Shown in pieces: positions 1-8,078 of a DNA stretch of 64,000 nt. The DNA is from Clostridiales bacterium. Its GTDB lineage: Bacteria; Bacillota; Clostridia; Christensenellales; Aristaeellaceae. The notes beneath the pieces are model-generated. The model had not been told where the DNA came from. It did no database searches and saw only the letters and a program-made list of their open reading frames with translations. Numbering within the stretch: the stretch's first letter is position 1; each line of letters starts with the position of its first letter. The stretch lies in contig CP069419.1 in NCBI GenBank assembly GCA_017569285.1, forward strand, positions 2,046,001 to 2,110,000, in the 5' to 3' direction. The translations under genes were made by a program, and so were the position numbers.

Positions 1-638
1 GCCGGGGAGCGGAAGGTGGACATGGCGATCAGCAGGAGCAGCAGCACGGCAATAAAGATAATCAGCGTCGTCGGGTTTTTGTGGGTGACCTGCTGGGCGT
101 AGTGCTGCCGGGCGGGAACCACATAGTTCAGGTATTCATCGGAAGTGGAGGTTTTGCCGGTATCCGGGTTGGTGACCTGGGACCGGATGGCGGTGAATTC
201 CTCCTCGGTGAATTTCTCACCCAGGACAAAGGACTCATTTTCCGTTGTCTGCAGCGTCTCATCCTTCTCTGCGTTGTACAGTACGGACAGGGCGGCGGGA
301 TCGTCGATCTTCGAGACGTCGGAGATGTTCTTCAGCTGGGCGTTGTCCGTAAAGGAAAGGCCGACCAGCAGGACCGCAGCGCACAGCGTACCGATGACGA
401 TGAACGGAGTGCGGCGGCCGCGTTTGCTTTTGCACCGGTCGCTCAGCGCGCCGAACAGCGGCAGCATGAACAGTGCCAGGATATTGTCCAGCGCCATGAT
501 GATGCCGGAATTCGCCTGGTTCATGCCGAATTTGTCCGTCAGGATTTTCGGGATGATGGTATCATACGCCTGCCAGAAGGTGCAGATGAGGAAAAACGCG
601 AATCCAACAAAGATCGTCCGTTTGTAATTCAGTTTCAT
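1..638 (-). CDS. MFS sugar-type transporter, N-terminal part (runs off left edge)
   Basis: The reading frame opens at 638 behind a GGAGG box six to seven bases upstream and stays open to base 1, so only about 212 N-terminal residues are visible. The translation has a first membrane segment (about residues 8-27), a second one ending in a GALSDR motif typical of the loop 2-3 region of the major facilitator superfamily, and a charged KSKRGRRTP stretch, which is characteristic of the GPH/SLC45-like sugar carriers. After the third segment comes a hydrophilic insert of roughly 75 residues before the next hydrophobic stretch; a loop of this size is unusual for the family. It is transcribed away from the phosphodiesterase gene. 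Family assignment is good; the substrate cannot be read from the fragment. Confidence 0.75.
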   Translation of the reverse strand, partial: MKLNYKRTIFVGFAFFLICTFWQAYDTIIPKILTDKFGMNQANSGIIMALDNILALFMLPLFGALSDRCKSKRGRRTPFIVIGTLCAAVLLVGLSFTDNAQLKNISDVSKIDDPAALSVLYNAEKDETLQTTENESFVLGEKFTEEEFTAIRSQVTNPDTGKTSTSDEYLNYVVPARQHYAQQVTHKNPTTLIIFIAVLLLLLIAMSTFRSP

Positions 639-680
639 ACATATGCCTCCACAGATATATCATACAGAGAACATTCTTTT

Positions 681-709
681 TTGCTATTTTACCGTATTTT
701 GCGTATAAT
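681..709 (+). promoter_or_regulatory. sigma-A promoter of the GDPD gene
   Basis: TTGCTA (681-686), a 17-base spacer and a perfect TATAAT (704-709) lie 46 bases before the chosen start codon. The divergent MFS gene starts at 638, so its own promoter must overlap this 116-base region, but no equally good match was seen for it. Confidence 0.7.
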
Positions 710-754
710 CTCAATATCCGCAGGGATATGGATAATTTTCGGGGAGGCCTTTGT

Positions 755-1558
755 ATGATCTGGATACTGATTGCGGTTGTGCTTTTCCTTGCCGTGTGGA
801 TTTACCTGATTATGCCGCGTACGGGCCGGGAACGGCGGGCGCCGTTTACAGGCCGCGCCTTTGCCCACCGGGGGCTGTATGAGGCGGACCAGTCCGTGCC
901 GGAGAACTCACTGCCGGCGTTCCGCCGGGCGGTGGAGGCCGGGTATGGCGCGGAACTGGACGTGCAGATGACAAAGGACGGGGAAGTCGTCGTTTTCCAC
1001 GATGACGACCTGAAACGCGGGTGCGGCATCGACGCCCGGATCTGCGACATGACGCTGGAGGAAGTGCGCGCGCTGCGCCTGTTCGGCACGGAAGAGCAGA
1101 TTCCGCTCTTCGCGGACGTGCTGGAAATCTTCAGCGGGAAACAGCCGCTGATCGTGGAACTGAAGTATGCGCCGAACTGGAAGCCGCTGTCTGAAAAGAC
1201 CCGGCAGATGCTGGCTGCCTACAGCGGGCCGGCCTGCATTGAGAGCTTCCATCCGTCCATTGTCCGGTACTTCCGGCAGGAGGATCCGGAACGGGTGCGC
1301 GGCCAGCTGGCGCAGGCGGCCCGGGCATACGGGAGTTCCACTCCGAAGCTGTATGCGTTTGCGGTCAGCCGCGTGCTGACCAATGTGGCAACCCGGCCGG
1401 ATTTCATCGCCTACGGCCTCGGGCCGAAGCCGGTTTCCGTCCGCCTGTGCGAAGCAATCGGCGCGATGAAGGTGTGCTGGACCGCCCGCGGGGCAGAAAA
1501 CCATGCCCGCCGTATGAAGGAAAACGACGCGGTGATTTTTGAGCATTACCGGCCGTAA
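755..1558 (+). CDS. membrane-anchored glycerophosphodiester phosphodiesterase
   Basis: This 267-residue protein hydrolyses glycerophosphodiesters to glycerol 3-phosphate and an alcohol. Residues 2-19 form one membrane anchor, and the catalytic domain follows directly. The GDPD signature is intact: HRG at about 38-40, EN at 50-51, the ELD pair near 67-69 and FHD near 81-83, the residues that bind the metal and do acid-base catalysis in the family. The start at 755 is preferred over the in-frame ATG at 728 because a GGGGAGG box (741-747) stands seven bases before it, while 728 lies only 18 bases after the -10 box. The gene is monocistronic, with its own promoter and a strong terminator. Membrane anchoring suggests use on lipid-derived or wall-associated phosphodiesters. 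Confidence 0.88.
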   Translation: MIWILIAVVLFLAVWIYLIMPRTGRERRAPFTGRAFAHRGLYEADQSVPENSLPAFRRAVEAGYGAELDVQMTKDGEVVVFHDDDLKRGCGIDARICDMTLEEVRALRLFGTEEQIPLFADVLEIFSGKQPLIVELKYAPNWKPLSEKTRQMLAAYSGPACIESFHPSIVRYFRQEDPERVRGQLAQAARAYGSSTPKLYAFAVSRVLTNVATRPDFIAYGLGPKPVSVRLCEAIGAMKVCWTARGAENHARRMKENDAVIFEHYRP

Positions 1559-1579
1559 CCCGGCAGATGCATATAAGGA

Positions 1580-1611
1580 AAGCCTTCCGGAAATTTCCGG
1601 AAGGCTTTTTT
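1580..1611 (+). terminator. intrinsic terminator after GDPD gene
   Basis: A perfect 14-bp inverted repeat (1580-1593 with 1594-1607) runs into a T tract. It is symmetrical, so it can also stop the convergent ABC permease transcript coming from the right. Confidence 0.85.
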
Positions 1612-1629
1612 GACTGCCCCTTGAACGCG

Positions 1630-2544
1630 TCAGCGCATGCCCTTGTCGTAGGGAATACCTTCCGCCTTGGGCGCCCGACTCTTCTTGCTGGTCAGTGCCA
1701 GGACCACCATGGAGGCAATGAAGGGCATCATGTTATAGATTTCTTTCGGCCAGTGCAGATCCTGCAGCAGCGGGAAACTGTCGGCGATGTTCGCCATGGC
1801 GCGGAACAGGGAGAAGAACACCGCAGCCAGGGCGATGCGGAACGGCTTCCACTGGCCGAAGATCATCACGGCCAGGGCCAGGAAGCCCATACCGGTCACA
1901 CCCTGTTCGAAGTTCCACTTGGAAATGGCGGGGACGATGTACGCCATGCCGCCGATGCCGCCCAGGAAGCCGGAGAACATCACGCCGGTATACCGCATCC
2001 GGTAGACGTTGATGCCGACGCTGTCCGCGGCCTGCGGATGCTCGCCGCAGGAACGCAGGCGGAGACCCAGGCGGGTCTTGTACAGGATAAAGTAGGCTGC
2101 CAGCAGGAGGACGATTCCGACCGGGAGGAAAACGCTCAGCTCCAGTCCGCCGATGGAGAACAGGTAGGGAAGGTTGCTGAAATCCAGCTGCGCGGAGTTA
2201 CCGCCGGCAACCCGCTTGGCGATGACCATCGCGATGGCGGTGGCCAGGATATTCAGGGCGGTACCGCCGATGGTCTGATCAGCTTTCAGGTTGATGGATG
2301 CGAAACCGAGCAGCAGCGCGTAAATCAGTCCGGCGCCTCCGGCGATCAGGATGGACAGGATGATGTTGACAGCCGGGGAGAAGGTGAGGAACTTGGCCGC
2401 CAGCACGCCGGCCAGGCCACCGATCACCATGATACCTTCCAGCGCGATATTGATAATACCGCTGCGCTCGGAGAACATGCCGCCCAATGCCACCAGCATC
2501 AGCACCACGGAATACAGGAAAGTAAATTTGATCAGCAGCAGCAT
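1630..2544 (-). CDS. BMP-type ABC importer, second permease
   Basis: A 304-residue BPD_transp_2 family permease, very hydrophobic with about eight to nine predicted membrane segments, of the NupQ/BmpD type that imports nucleosides or related compounds. The start at 2544 overlaps the stop of the upstream permease by one base (TGATG on the minus strand), so the two are translationally coupled. The longer open frame reaching 2820 is only the out-of-frame shadow of the neighbouring gene. It is the last gene of the transporter operon and ends just before the shared terminator at 1580-1611. The conserved SERSGIINIALEG stretch near residues 25-37 is a hallmark of this permease group. Confidence 0.9.
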   Translation of the reverse strand: MLLLIKFTFLYSVVLMLVALGGMFSERSGIINIALEGIMVIGGLAGVLAAKFLTFSPAVNIILSILIAGGAGLIYALLLGFASINLKADQTIGGTALNILATAIAMVIAKRVAGGNSAQLDFSNLPYLFSIGGLELSVFLPVGIVLLLAAYFILYKTRLGLRLRSCGEHPQAADSVGINVYRMRYTGVMFSGFLGGIGGMAYIVPAISKWNFEQGVTGMGFLALAVMIFGQWKPFRIALAAVFFSLFRAMANIADSFPLLQDLHWPKEIYNMMPFIASMVVLALTSKKSRAPKAEGIPYDKGMR

Positions 2545-3998
2545 CAGATGATCCCTCCCTTCTGCTTCCGGGTAAAGAGCCGGGCAATCCGGTTCTTGAA
2601 CAGCATCATGAAGGCGCACAGGTAGATGATCACGCCGGAGATGATACTGGCCACTTCCTTCGGGAAGATGCTCTGGTCCATCTTGGTACCGCCCATCGTG
2701 ATATGGGAGATGAACAGTGCGGAGAAGATGGAGCCGATCGGATGACTGGATGCCAGCAGTGCTACGGAGATACCGTTGAATCCGACGGCGGGAAGCGCGG
2801 TGGAATCCTGCGGGTTCCACTGCACGCTGCCGGACAGGCAGTACAGTGCGCCGCCCAGGCCGGCCAGCGCGCCGGCAATTGTCATGGACAGGATGATGTT
2901 ACGCTTTTCGTTAATACCGGCGTACCGGGCTGCGGTTTTGGAATGGCCGCAGGCCTTCAGTTCATATCCGAATGTGGTCTTGTTCAGCATCACCCACAGG
3001 ATGACTGCAATGATCACGGCGAAGAAGATCGCGATGGTGGCGGGCTGGACAAAGTACCGGGAGCCAAGCTCGCTCAGGTCGGGAATCTTCGACTGCGGGG
3101 AGATTACATCCAGCCGGAACGTCTTGCTGTCGTTCGTGGAGAACATGATGCTGTTTCCGCCGCCGTACATGATTGTATTCACACCGTACAGGCCGATCCA
3201 GTTGAACATGATCGAAGTAATGACTTCATTGACGTTGAAGTATGCCTTGAAGAAGCCCGGGATCGCACCCCACACGGCACCAAAGAGGATCGCTGCCAGC
3301 ATGCAGATGTACCACGGGAGCTTCAATACAAGGGAGAACACCAGCGCTCCGAATACGCCCAGGGTGAACTGGCCGGCGGCACCGATGTTGAACAGGCCGG
3401 TTGTGAACGCAAACGCGACGGAAAGGCCGGTCATGATCAGCGGAGCCGCATCGGCGATTTCATTCCGCGGGCCCAGCGGTTCATCGCCCATGCTGTACCA
3501 ACCGCCCTGCAGAACGGCTTTGAAGCCTTTGTTATAGGCGTCGGACAAGACGTCACCCAACGTAAACTCGTAGCGCTTGAGCATGACGCTCCGGATTGCG
3601 TCTGTAAACAGCGCAACGCTCTCTTCACTGCTGTTTTCATCCACTGCGGCAGCTGCTGCGGTGATCTGCTCGTCTGTGTAGAACTTGACGCCGCTGGGAT
3701 TGTCATTCAGGATATGCAGCACCACATCGGTCAGTTCACCGGCGCCGTACTGTCCTTTCAGGTGGGAAAGGACATCGTCCCCGATTTCTCCGCCTTCCAG
3801 GTATTTCCTGACGCGCAGCATATCCGCCCGCGGATACTGGCCTGAGGTGTAGGCTTCCGCATTTTTCTGGTAGGTGTTGTTCTTATCGATATAGGCCAGT
3901 GAGAACAGCACCACAAAACCGATCACCAGACCGATGAGCACGCACAGCAGGGCAGACAGGATTGTGCGGCTGCTGGCACGCAGTTTACTGAAGAACAT
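2544..3998 (-). CDS. BMP-type ABC importer, first permease
   Basis: A 484-residue BPD_transp_2 permease, the NupP/BmpC partner of the downstream gene. It is longer than its partner because an extracytoplasmic stretch of about 150 residues follows the first membrane segment (about residues 15-37); such a loop is common in the clostridial members. The start at 3998 is chosen because AGGAGGT stands eight bases upstream; the open frame extends to 4079 without a better site. The 5' end overlaps the end of the ATPase gene (stop at 3985) by 14 bases, consistent with one operon. The membrane core from about residue 200 onward carries the channel. Confidence 0.9.
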   Translation of the reverse strand: MFFSKLRASSRTILSALLCVLIGLVIGFVVLFSLAYIDKNNTYQKNAEAYTSGQYPRADMLRVRKYLEGGEIGDDVLSHLKGQYGAGELTDVVLHILNDNPSGVKFYTDEQITAAAAAVDENSSEESVALFTDAIRSVMLKRYEFTLGDVLSDAYNKGFKAVLQGGWYSMGDEPLGPRNEIADAAPLIMTGLSVAFAFTTGLFNIGAAGQFTLGVFGALVFSLVLKLPWYICMLAAILFGAVWGAIPGFFKAYFNVNEVITSIMFNWIGLYGVNTIMYGGGNSIMFSTNDSKTFRLDVISPQSKIPDLSELGSRYFVQPATIAIFFAVIIAVILWVMLNKTTFGYELKACGHSKTAARYAGINEKRNIILSMTIAGALAGLGGALYCLSGSVQWNPQDSTALPAVGFNGISVALLASSHPIGSIFSALFISHITMGGTKMDQSIFPKEVASIISGVIIYLCAFMMLFKNRIARLFTRKQKGGII

Positions 3999-5535
3999 CG
4001 GGCTGCACCTCCTTATCCTGCCGTTTGGCGCCTGCCATATACAGGCCCAGTTCCTGTACGGTTGTGGTACGGGGATCAAACTCGCCTACGATCTCGCCTT
4101 CATACATCACCAGGATCCGGTCGGAGAGGTTCATTACTTCGTCCAGTTCCAGGCTGACCAGCAGCACGGCTTTTCCGGCATCCCGCACGCCGACGATCTG
4201 CTTGTGGATGTACTCAATCGCGCCGACGTCCAGGCCGCGGGTCGGCTGGACTGCGACCAGCAGGTCGGTGCCCCGGTCGATTTCCCGGGCAACAATGGCT
4301 TTCTGCTGGTTGCCGCCGGACATGCTCCGCACGATGGTGATGGGTCCCTGGCCGCTGCGGACGTCATACTGCTCAATGAGCTTTTCAGCATAGCGCCGGA
4401 CCTCGTCTTTTTTGATGAACCCGTGCTTCTGGAAAGCCGGTTCCCAGTACCGCTGGAGCACCATGTTTTCCTCCAGCGTGAAATCCAGCACCAGACCGTG
4501 CTTGTGCCGGTCCTCCGGAATATGGCTGACGCCTGCTTTCGAACGGTCCCGGATAGACATATGCGAGATGTCCTTCCCGTTCAGCAGGATGGTGCCTTCA
4601 CTCATGGTGTCCAGTCCGGACAACGCGGCAACGAACTCGGTCTGCCCGTTCCCCTCAATGCCGGCCAGGCAGACGATTTCGCCTTCCCGCACCTCAAAGG
4701 ACACGTCGTGCACCACGTTTTTCTTGTGGATTTTGCTGGGGACAGTGACGCCTTGTACACTCAGGACCACCTTTCCCGGCGTGCTCTCTTTCTTGTTCAC
4801 GGCGAAGGATACGTCACGGCCGACCATCATCCGGCTCAGTTCTTCCTTGCTGGTTTCGGAGATGTTCACCGTGCCCATGTATTTGCCCTTCCGCAGTACG
4901 GTGCAGCGGTCGGATACTGCCATGATTTCGTTCAGCTTATGGGTGATGAAGAGGATGGACTTGCCTTCTTTGGCGAAGTTCCGCATGATCTCCATCAGTT
5001 CGTCGATTTCCTGGGGAGTCAGCACGGCGGTGGGCTCGTCGAAGATCAGGATATCGTTGTCCCGGTACAGCATCTTCAGGATTTCCACGCGCTACTGCAT
5101 ACCAACGGAAATGTCCTCGATCAGGGCGTCCGGATCCACACGCAGGCCGTACTTCTCGCTGAGGCTGATCACCTTCTTGCGGGCTTCCTTTTTATTCAGG
5201 ATTCCCATCTTTGTATCTTCCGCGCCGAGAATGATATTATCCAGCACGGAGAATACCTCCACCAGCTTGAAGTGCTGGTGGACCATGCCGATGCCGAGCG
5301 CATTGGCATCGTTGGGGTTCCGAATATTCACCTTTTGCCCGTCCTTGTAGATTTCACCGCTGTCCGGCTGGTACAGGCCGAACAGGACGCTCATCAGTGT
5401 GCTCTTGCCGGCGCCGTTTTCTCCCAGCAGCGCGTGGATTTCCCCGCGGCGCAGCTGCAGCGTGATGTTGTCATTGGCTTTGATGCCGGGAAAGGTTTTG
5501 GTGATATTCCGCATCTCTATGACGAAGTCGTCCAA
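3985..5535 (-). pseudogene. BMP-type ABC importer ATPase, interrupted by in-frame amber codon
   Basis: The frame encodes a two-domain sugar/nucleoside ABC ATPase (NupO/RbsA-like, 516 codons). Domain 1 has Walker A GENGAGKST and MVHQHF Q-loop; domain 2 has signature SMSGGNQQK. A single TAG at 5092-5094 replaces the second glutamine of the conserved SVGMQQRVEILK signature of domain 1 (CAG to TAG is one change), after which the frame continues perfectly through Walker B (LIFDEPTAVLTP). Translation starts at a TTG (5535) with GGGAGG nine bases upstream; a GTG at 5088 could in principle restart after the stop but has no good ribosome site. Without readthrough or suppression neither fragment would be a full ATPase. 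A sequencing or assembly error is the main alternative. The family call is certain; the pseudogene status is not. Confidence 0.7.
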
Positions 5536-5591
5536 CCGAAGCGCCTCCCGTTCCGGAACATTTCCGAAGATTCAATTGCCTGGGATATAAA

Positions 5592-5624
5592 GAAAAAGGC
5601 CCGCAGTGAGAACGCTGCGGGCCG
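5592..5624 (-). terminator. intrinsic terminator or attenuator between binding-protein gene and transporter genes
   Basis: A 9-bp GC-rich stem (5598-5606 with 5615-5623) followed on the minus strand by TTTTTC lies 11 bases after the binding-protein stop. Partial termination here would give more binding protein than membrane and ATPase subunits. Confidence 0.8.
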
Positions 5625-5634
5625 GGAAACCGGA

Positions 5635-6702
5635 TTACTGGATGTAATTCACAGTGGCGTTGGTCACAGCGGGAGCGTTTTCCGTATCGTTGCTCACAAC
5701 CACTTCACCGCTCTGCACGGCGCCGTAGATCGCAGCGTAGTCTTCCGCAGTGAAGGTGGCAAAACGCCAGGACGCTTCAGCAGTGGGCAGGCCGACATAG
5801 TCGCCTTCCTGCAGGGAGTAGTTCCGGACCTGGCCGCCGACAGCTTCCCAGTTGCCGTTGAACAGGTCAGCCAGCAGGGACTCGGTCACGTTCTGCAGGC
5901 CCTTCATGGCGGAGGTCACGATGCAGGGATCGATGTAGTACTGGTCAACGTCAACACCGATGACCTTGCCGTTGTACTTGTTGGCAGCTTCAACAGCGGA
6001 GGTGTAGATGCCGCCGCCGCAGGCGAACACGATTTCGGTGCCGGTGGAGTACCAGCCTTCCATTTTGGCCGTGATCGCGGCGTCACCGAAGAACTGGCCG
6101 CCGTAGGTGTAGTTGATCTCGATCTGCTTGTCGAGCTCGGCAGCCGCCTTGTCAGCGCCCTGCACGAAGCCGTAGCCGTAACGGATAACAGCAGGAACCG
6201 CCATGCCGCCCAGGAAGCCCAGCTTGGTGTAGCCGTCCTTCACAGCCGCGTAGCCGGCCAGGAAACCAGCCTGCTCTTCGGAGAAGGTGACGCATACAAC
6301 GTTTGCAGCGGGCTCAACATAGTTGGTATAATCCACGGTCAGGTCACCGGCGGAAACGTCCACAGCGATGAACTTCACGTCCGGATATTTGTCCTGCGCG
6401 GTCACCAGCGTGGCGCCGAACAGGTAGCCGGGCATAACGATGACGGAAGCGCCTTCGGTCACAGCCTGGTCAATGCTCATCAGGCGGGCGTCAAGGCTGT
6501 CAGCGTTGGGCTGATAGTAGGTGTATTCCACATCGTTCTCGATTGCGAAAGCTTCGACAGCCTGCCAGCAGGCCTGGTTGAAGCTTTCATCATCGATGGT
6601 GCCGACGTCGGTAACCAGGGCGATCTTCTCACCTTCCGCCAGGGCGGAAACGCAGCCAAGGATCATGACCGCGGCCAGAAGAACAGCAAAGAATTTTTTC
6701 AT
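5635..6702 (-). CDS. BMP family substrate-binding protein
   Basis: A 355-residue extracytoplasmic binding protein of the BMP (PnrA/TmpC) family, which captures purine nucleosides for the adjacent ABC importer. The mature part begins with KIALVTDVGTIDDESFNQ, the conserved start of the family in which the aspartate and the D-x-S-F-N element contact the ligand. The N-terminus is a signal peptide with a hydrophobic core and Cys-17 preceded by ILG, so it could be lipidated, but an ALA-E peptidase I site follows five residues later. The start at 6702 is chosen over the longer frame because AAAGGAG stands nine bases upstream. It is first in the operon and is separated from the ATPase by a terminator. 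Confidence 0.9.
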   Translation of the reverse strand: MKKFFAVLLAAVMILGCVSALAEGEKIALVTDVGTIDDESFNQACWQAVEAFAIENDVEYTYYQPNADSLDARLMSIDQAVTEGASVIVMPGYLFGATLVTAQDKYPDVKFIAVDVSAGDLTVDYTNYVEPAANVVCVTFSEEQAGFLAGYAAVKDGYTKLGFLGGMAVPAVIRYGYGFVQGADKAAAELDKQIEINYTYGGQFFGDAAITAKMEGWYSTGTEIVFACGGGIYTSAVEAANKYNGKVIGVDVDQYYIDPCIVTSAMKGLQNVTESLLADLFNGNWEAVGGQVRNYSLQEGDYVGLPTAEASWRFATFTAEDYAAIYGAVQSGEVVVSNDTENAPAVTNATVNYIQ

Positions 6703-6750
6703 ATAAGAGATCTCCTTTCGATATTCGGCTTTTCGCCTTTTGGTACAGGT

Positions 6751-6759
6751 ATTATACCA
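6751..6759 (-). promoter_or_regulatory. extended -10 promoter of the BMP operon
   Basis: On the minus strand the sequence TGGTATAAT (fwd 6751-6759) is a full extended -10 element 49 bases before the start codon. A consensus TTGACA (fwd 6769-6774) is present but only 12 bases away, too close to act as the -35 box. A short palindrome CATTTTG-T-CAAAATG lies just upstream (6782-6796). Confidence 0.6.
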
Positions 6760-6832
6760 AAAACCGCCTGTCAATAAAAGACATTTTGTCAAAATGATTT
6801 ATTTTTGTTTTTTCGCAAAACTTTTGCAACAA

Positions 6833-7906
6833 TTAGCGTTCCGCCTTTTCGATGGCTTCCCACAGGCCGTTCAGGTAGGCGGCGCCGAGGGCGCGGTCAT
6901 ACAGGCCGTAGCCGGGGCGGCCCTGTTCGTCCCAAATCATGCGGCCGTGGTCCGGACGGATGTAGGTATCCGGAATCGTGTCGTGGATTGCCTTCATGAT
7001 CTCATACAGGTCCAGGTCGCCGGTTTCGGACAGGTGGGACGCTTCCCGGAAGTGGTGGTAGCCCAGGTACTTCACGTTGCGCACGTGCATGGCGCCGATG
7101 CGGTCCATTTCGCCGAAGTGGCGGATGATGGCGGGAATATCGTTGTCCGGGTTGCTGCCCAGGGAGCCGGTGCACAGGCACAGGGTGTTGGCGGGGCTGT
7201 CATGCAGCTTCACCATCTTGTCGAAATCCTCCTGGCTGTGGGTGATCCGGGGCAGGCCGAAGATCGGCCAGGCGGGATCGTCCGGGTGGCAAGCCATGCG
7301 CACGCCGACCTCCTCGCACACCGGGATCACGGTGTCGAGGAAGTACTTGAAGTTCTTCCGCAGGTCGTCCGGGCCGATGTTCTCATACTGCTTCAGCGTG
7401 GTTTCCAGCAGGGCCAGGCGTTCCGGCTCCCAGCCGGGCAGGGTGAATCCCTTGCTGCCCGCGGCGGTGCGCTTCACGATTTCCAGCGGGCCCATTTCGC
7501 CCAGGTCTTTCTCGTCGAAGTACAGGCTGTTGCTGCCGTCCTCCGGGATGATCCGGGCCAGGTCGGTGCGCAGCCAGTCGAACACCGGCATGAAGTTGTA
7601 GATGATCACCTTCACCCCGTGCTTCGCGAGCATCCGGATGGTGGAGATGTAGTTGGCAATGTACTCGTCCCGGGAGGGAACGCCGAGCTTGATGTCCTCA
7701 TGGACGTTCACGGACTCGATGACCTCGATCTCCAGGCCGGCCTCATTCACTTCCTTTTTTAACGCGGCGAATTCCTCTTCCGGCCAGTCCACGCCGGCGG
7801 GCTTCTCCAGCAGGCCCATCAGGCCGGTCATGCCCGGGATCTGTTTGATGTACTTCAGCGGGATCGGGTCGGTTTTGCTGCCGTACCAGCGGAATGTCAT
7901 TTTCAT
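6833..7906 (-). CDS. uxuA: mannonate dehydratase
   Basis: A 357-residue UxuA homologue that dehydrates D-mannonate to 2-keto-3-deoxygluconate in glucuronate catabolism. The N-terminal MTFRWYG and the metal-site elements are readable: ACHPDDP near residues 215-221, LCLCTGS near 245-251, HVRNVK near 282-287 and YIRPDHGRM near 320-328, where cysteine, two histidines and an aspartate bind the divalent metal. Length matches the family. The start has AAGGAGG nine bases upstream. No other uronate gene (uxuB, uxaC, kdgK) lies beside it; the gene stands alone between the BMP operon and the divergent phosphopentomutase gene, so its partners must be elsewhere. Confidence 0.95.
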   Translation of the reverse strand: MKMTFRWYGSKTDPIPLKYIKQIPGMTGLMGLLEKPAGVDWPEEEFAALKKEVNEAGLEIEVIESVNVHEDIKLGVPSRDEYIANYISTIRMLAKHGVKVIIYNFMPVFDWLRTDLARIIPEDGSNSLYFDEKDLGEMGPLEIVKRTAAGSKGFTLPGWEPERLALLETTLKQYENIGPDDLRKNFKYFLDTVIPVCEEVGVRMACHPDDPAWPIFGLPRITHSQEDFDKMVKLHDSPANTLCLCTGSLGSNPDNDIPAIIRHFGEMDRIGAMHVRNVKYLGYHHFREASHLSETGDLDLYEIMKAIHDTIPDTYIRPDHGRMIWDEQGRPGYGLYDRALGAAYLNGLWEAIEKAER

Positions 7907-7945
7907 GGGGATATTCCTCCTTATATTCCTGGATTGTATGGAATG

Positions 7946-7974
7946 ATTATATACCCCGCGGGAGGGGGTCGTAA
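7946..7974 (-). promoter_or_regulatory. promoter of uxuA
   Basis: Minus-strand TTACGA (fwd 7969-7974), 17-base spacer and TATAAT (fwd 7946-7951), about 40 bases before the uxuA start. A GC palindrome CCCGCGGG (about 7955-7962) lies within the spacer and might serve as an operator. Confidence 0.55.
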
Positions 7975-8004
7975 ATGGAGAAAAAGCATGAAAATATGCG
8001 CATC

Positions 8005-8033
8005 TTGTCTATTTTGGCAAATCGTTGTATCAT
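8005..8033 (+). promoter_or_regulatory. promoter of the deoB operon
   Basis: TTGTCT (8005-8010), exactly 17 bases, then TATCAT (8028-8033), 45 bases before the deoB start codon. Confidence 0.5.
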
Positions 8034-8078
8034 TCTGGGGAAGGAAAAAACCGGAATATGGGAAAAGGAGACGGGAAT

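Noticed and set aside
5089-5100. Reassignment of TAG to glutamine in this genome.
   Set aside because: TAG ends the small protein at 39808 at the position equivalent to its paralogue, and no other internal TAG was found in conserved genes, so one interrupted gene does not support a changed code.
6769-6774. Consensus TTGACA upstream of the BMP operon.
   Set aside because: It stands only 12 bases from the TATAAT box, too close to act as its -35 element; the extended -10 explains the promoter better.
3934-6777. A 947-codon open frame on the plus strand, and similar very long frames at 21624-24350, 24428-27142, 45235-47115 and 57624-59960.
   Set aside because: All are antisense shadows of well-supported genes; high GC at third positions suppresses stops. 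Their products are low-complexity and histidine/glutamine/valine-rich with no domain.
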